64,000 bases of DNA from Mucilaginibacter mallensis (GTDB taxonomy: Bacteria > Bacteroidota > Bacteroidia > Sphingobacteriales > Sphingobacteriaceae). Shown one piece after another: positions 63,150 through 64,000 of this stretch. Made by a program: the position numbers and the translations under genes. Positions within the stretch are counted from its first letter, which is position 1. Each line of letters starts with the position of its first letter. Location of the stretch: NCBI RefSeq assembly GCF_900105165.1, contig NZ_LT629740.1, positions 2,232,001 to 2,296,000 of the forward strand. Reading direction: 5' to 3'. Under the pieces are notes generated by a model. It searched no databases. It was not told the DNA's origin and saw only the letters and a program-made list of their open reading frames with translations.

Positions 63150-64000
63150 ATGATTAAAAGGAAAATTTCAATTAAGGACATTGCAAAACTTACTGGTACC
63201 TCTATTACCACTGTATCTTTTGTATTAAATGGTAAGGGGCGTATCAGTAAGGAAATTTCTCAAAAGATATTAGAAGTAGCCCATAATGAAGGTTATGAAC
63301 CTAACAGGATGGCTGTGGGATTGCGTACAGGTGTATCCAAAGTTATTGGCTTAATAGTGGAAACCATAGGAGGGCCATTTTTCGGGGCCATGGCACGTGT
63401 GATTGAGGAGGTGGCCGAAAAAGCAGGTTACGGTGTTATATATTGCAGTACTAATAATAATATACAAAAGGGGAGGGATGCGATTAAGATGCTGCAACAG
63501 CAATTAGTTGATGGCTATATAATTACCCCTATGAAGGGCCTGGAAACCGAAATTCAATCCCTTGTTGAAAATGGCAAGCCGGTAGTGCTTATAGATGGCT
63601 ATTTCCCCGGGCATGATATTCCGCATGTGTTGGTTGATAATTATAACAGCACCTATATGGCCATTAATTTTCTTATCGAATCAGGCTACAGAAATATTGG
63701 TTTTGTAACTGCTGATCTGGATCTGGTACAATTGCAAGACCGTATGCAGGGATATAAGGATGCTTTAAAGGCAAATGATATTACAGAGAAGGCTAAACTG
63801 ATATACAAACTGCCATTTGATACGGAGAATAAAAAGGCAATAGCTGCTATAAAAACATTTATTAAACAAAACCCCCAGATGGATGCGGTATTTTTTACCA
63901 CCAATTATCTTGGTATTGCCGGGTTACAGAGTATAAACGAGCTTAATGTGAATATTCCTGATGATTTGGCGATAATAAGTTTTGATGATAACGAAATTTT
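63150..64000 (+). CDS. LacI family transcriptional regulator, N-terminal part
   Basis: The gene runs off the right edge; 283 residues are visible. The N-terminal LacI HTH is typical: ISIKDIAKLTGTSITTVSFV then LNGKGRISKEISQKILEVA. The sugar-binding periplasmic-like domain follows with SKVIGLIVETIGGPFFG, YIITPMKGLE, DGYFPGHDIPHVLVDNYNS and FFTTNYLGIAGLQS. It is divergent from the amino-acid permease operon with 235 bases between, but its own target may be elsewhere. Confidence 0.93.
   Translation, partial: MIKRKISIKDIAKLTGTSITTVSFVLNGKGRISKEISQKILEVAHNEGYEPNRMAVGLRTGVSKVIGLIVETIGGPFFGAMARVIEEVAEKAGYGVIYCSTNNNIQKGRDAIKMLQQQLVDGYIITPMKGLETEIQSLVENGKPVVLIDGYFPGHDIPHVLVDNYNSTYMAINFLIESGYRNIGFVTADLDLVQLQDRMQGYKDALKANDITEKAKLIYKLPFDTENKKAIAAIKTFIKQNPQMDAVFFTTNYLGIAGLQSINELNVNIPDDLAIISFDDNEI

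Overview
The window looks like a chromosomal segment of a Sphingobacteriaceae member (Bacteroidota), most likely Mucilaginibacter or Pedobacter. The reasons are moderate-to-low GC, Bacteroidota promoter elements of the TTTG / TAnnTTTG type (clearest in front of the tRNA-Ser gene), many secreted proteins whose signal peptides end in AQA-QN or AQ, lipoproteins with short SxC boxes, and families typical of this phylum (DUF3857/transglutaminase pairs, MacB/FtsX permeases of about 790 aa, SPFH plus Arc-type operons, DUF2339/DUF3999 pairs). The genus is an inference from style, not from a search.

Positions 1-30600 are mostly core chromosome. They hold a truncated MG2-type surface protein, small conserved proteins, a YbjQ-like protein, an MsbA-like ABC exporter, mutS, a DUF2339/DUF3999 membrane pair, an NlpC/P60 lipoprotein, two DUF3857/transglutaminase-like proteins (one with its catalytic Cys and His replaced), a DEDD exonuclease, queG, a polysaccharide deacetylase, a secreted Gfo/Idh/MocA oxidoreductase, ruvB, a family 2 glycosyltransferase, a POT peptide transporter, a thiolase, an SPFH / unknown / ribbon-helix-helix operon, and a PgpH-like 7TM-HD protein.

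Positions 30693-39171 hold a tRNA-Ser(GCT) gene and an integrative element of about 8.4 kb inserted at its 3' end. The element is bounded by a 13-bp exact att repeat. Near each end it carries a matching pair of TTGGTAGCAA sites with the same 12-bp spacing, the expected look of integrase arm sites. It encodes a tyrosine recombinase, an excisionase-like HTH protein, a DUF3987 protein, an XRE regulator and unexplained cargo: two lipoproteins (one with NHL repeats), a secreted protein and a one-TM protein.

Positions 39172-51700 form an accessory carbohydrate region. A lipoprotein with a possible peptidase-G1-like fold and a beta-propeller-like lipoprotein are followed by five tandem paralogous clan GH-A-like glycoside hydrolases, a GH16 enzyme and a GH16/GH-A fusion. 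The first hydrolase is strikingly GC-rich and looks foreign. The other four and the two GH16 genes are tightly spaced and appear to form one operon. No SusC/SusD pair or regulator is visible nearby. This locus is the best candidate for an undescribed system in the window.

Positions 51700-64000 return to chromosomal genes: a YegD-like Hsp70, a DUF2630 protein, a YbbA/YbbP/TesA-type operon, a large FtsX/MacB permease, an amino-acid permease with a PLP-dependent Cys/Met enzyme, and a truncated divergent LacI regulator.
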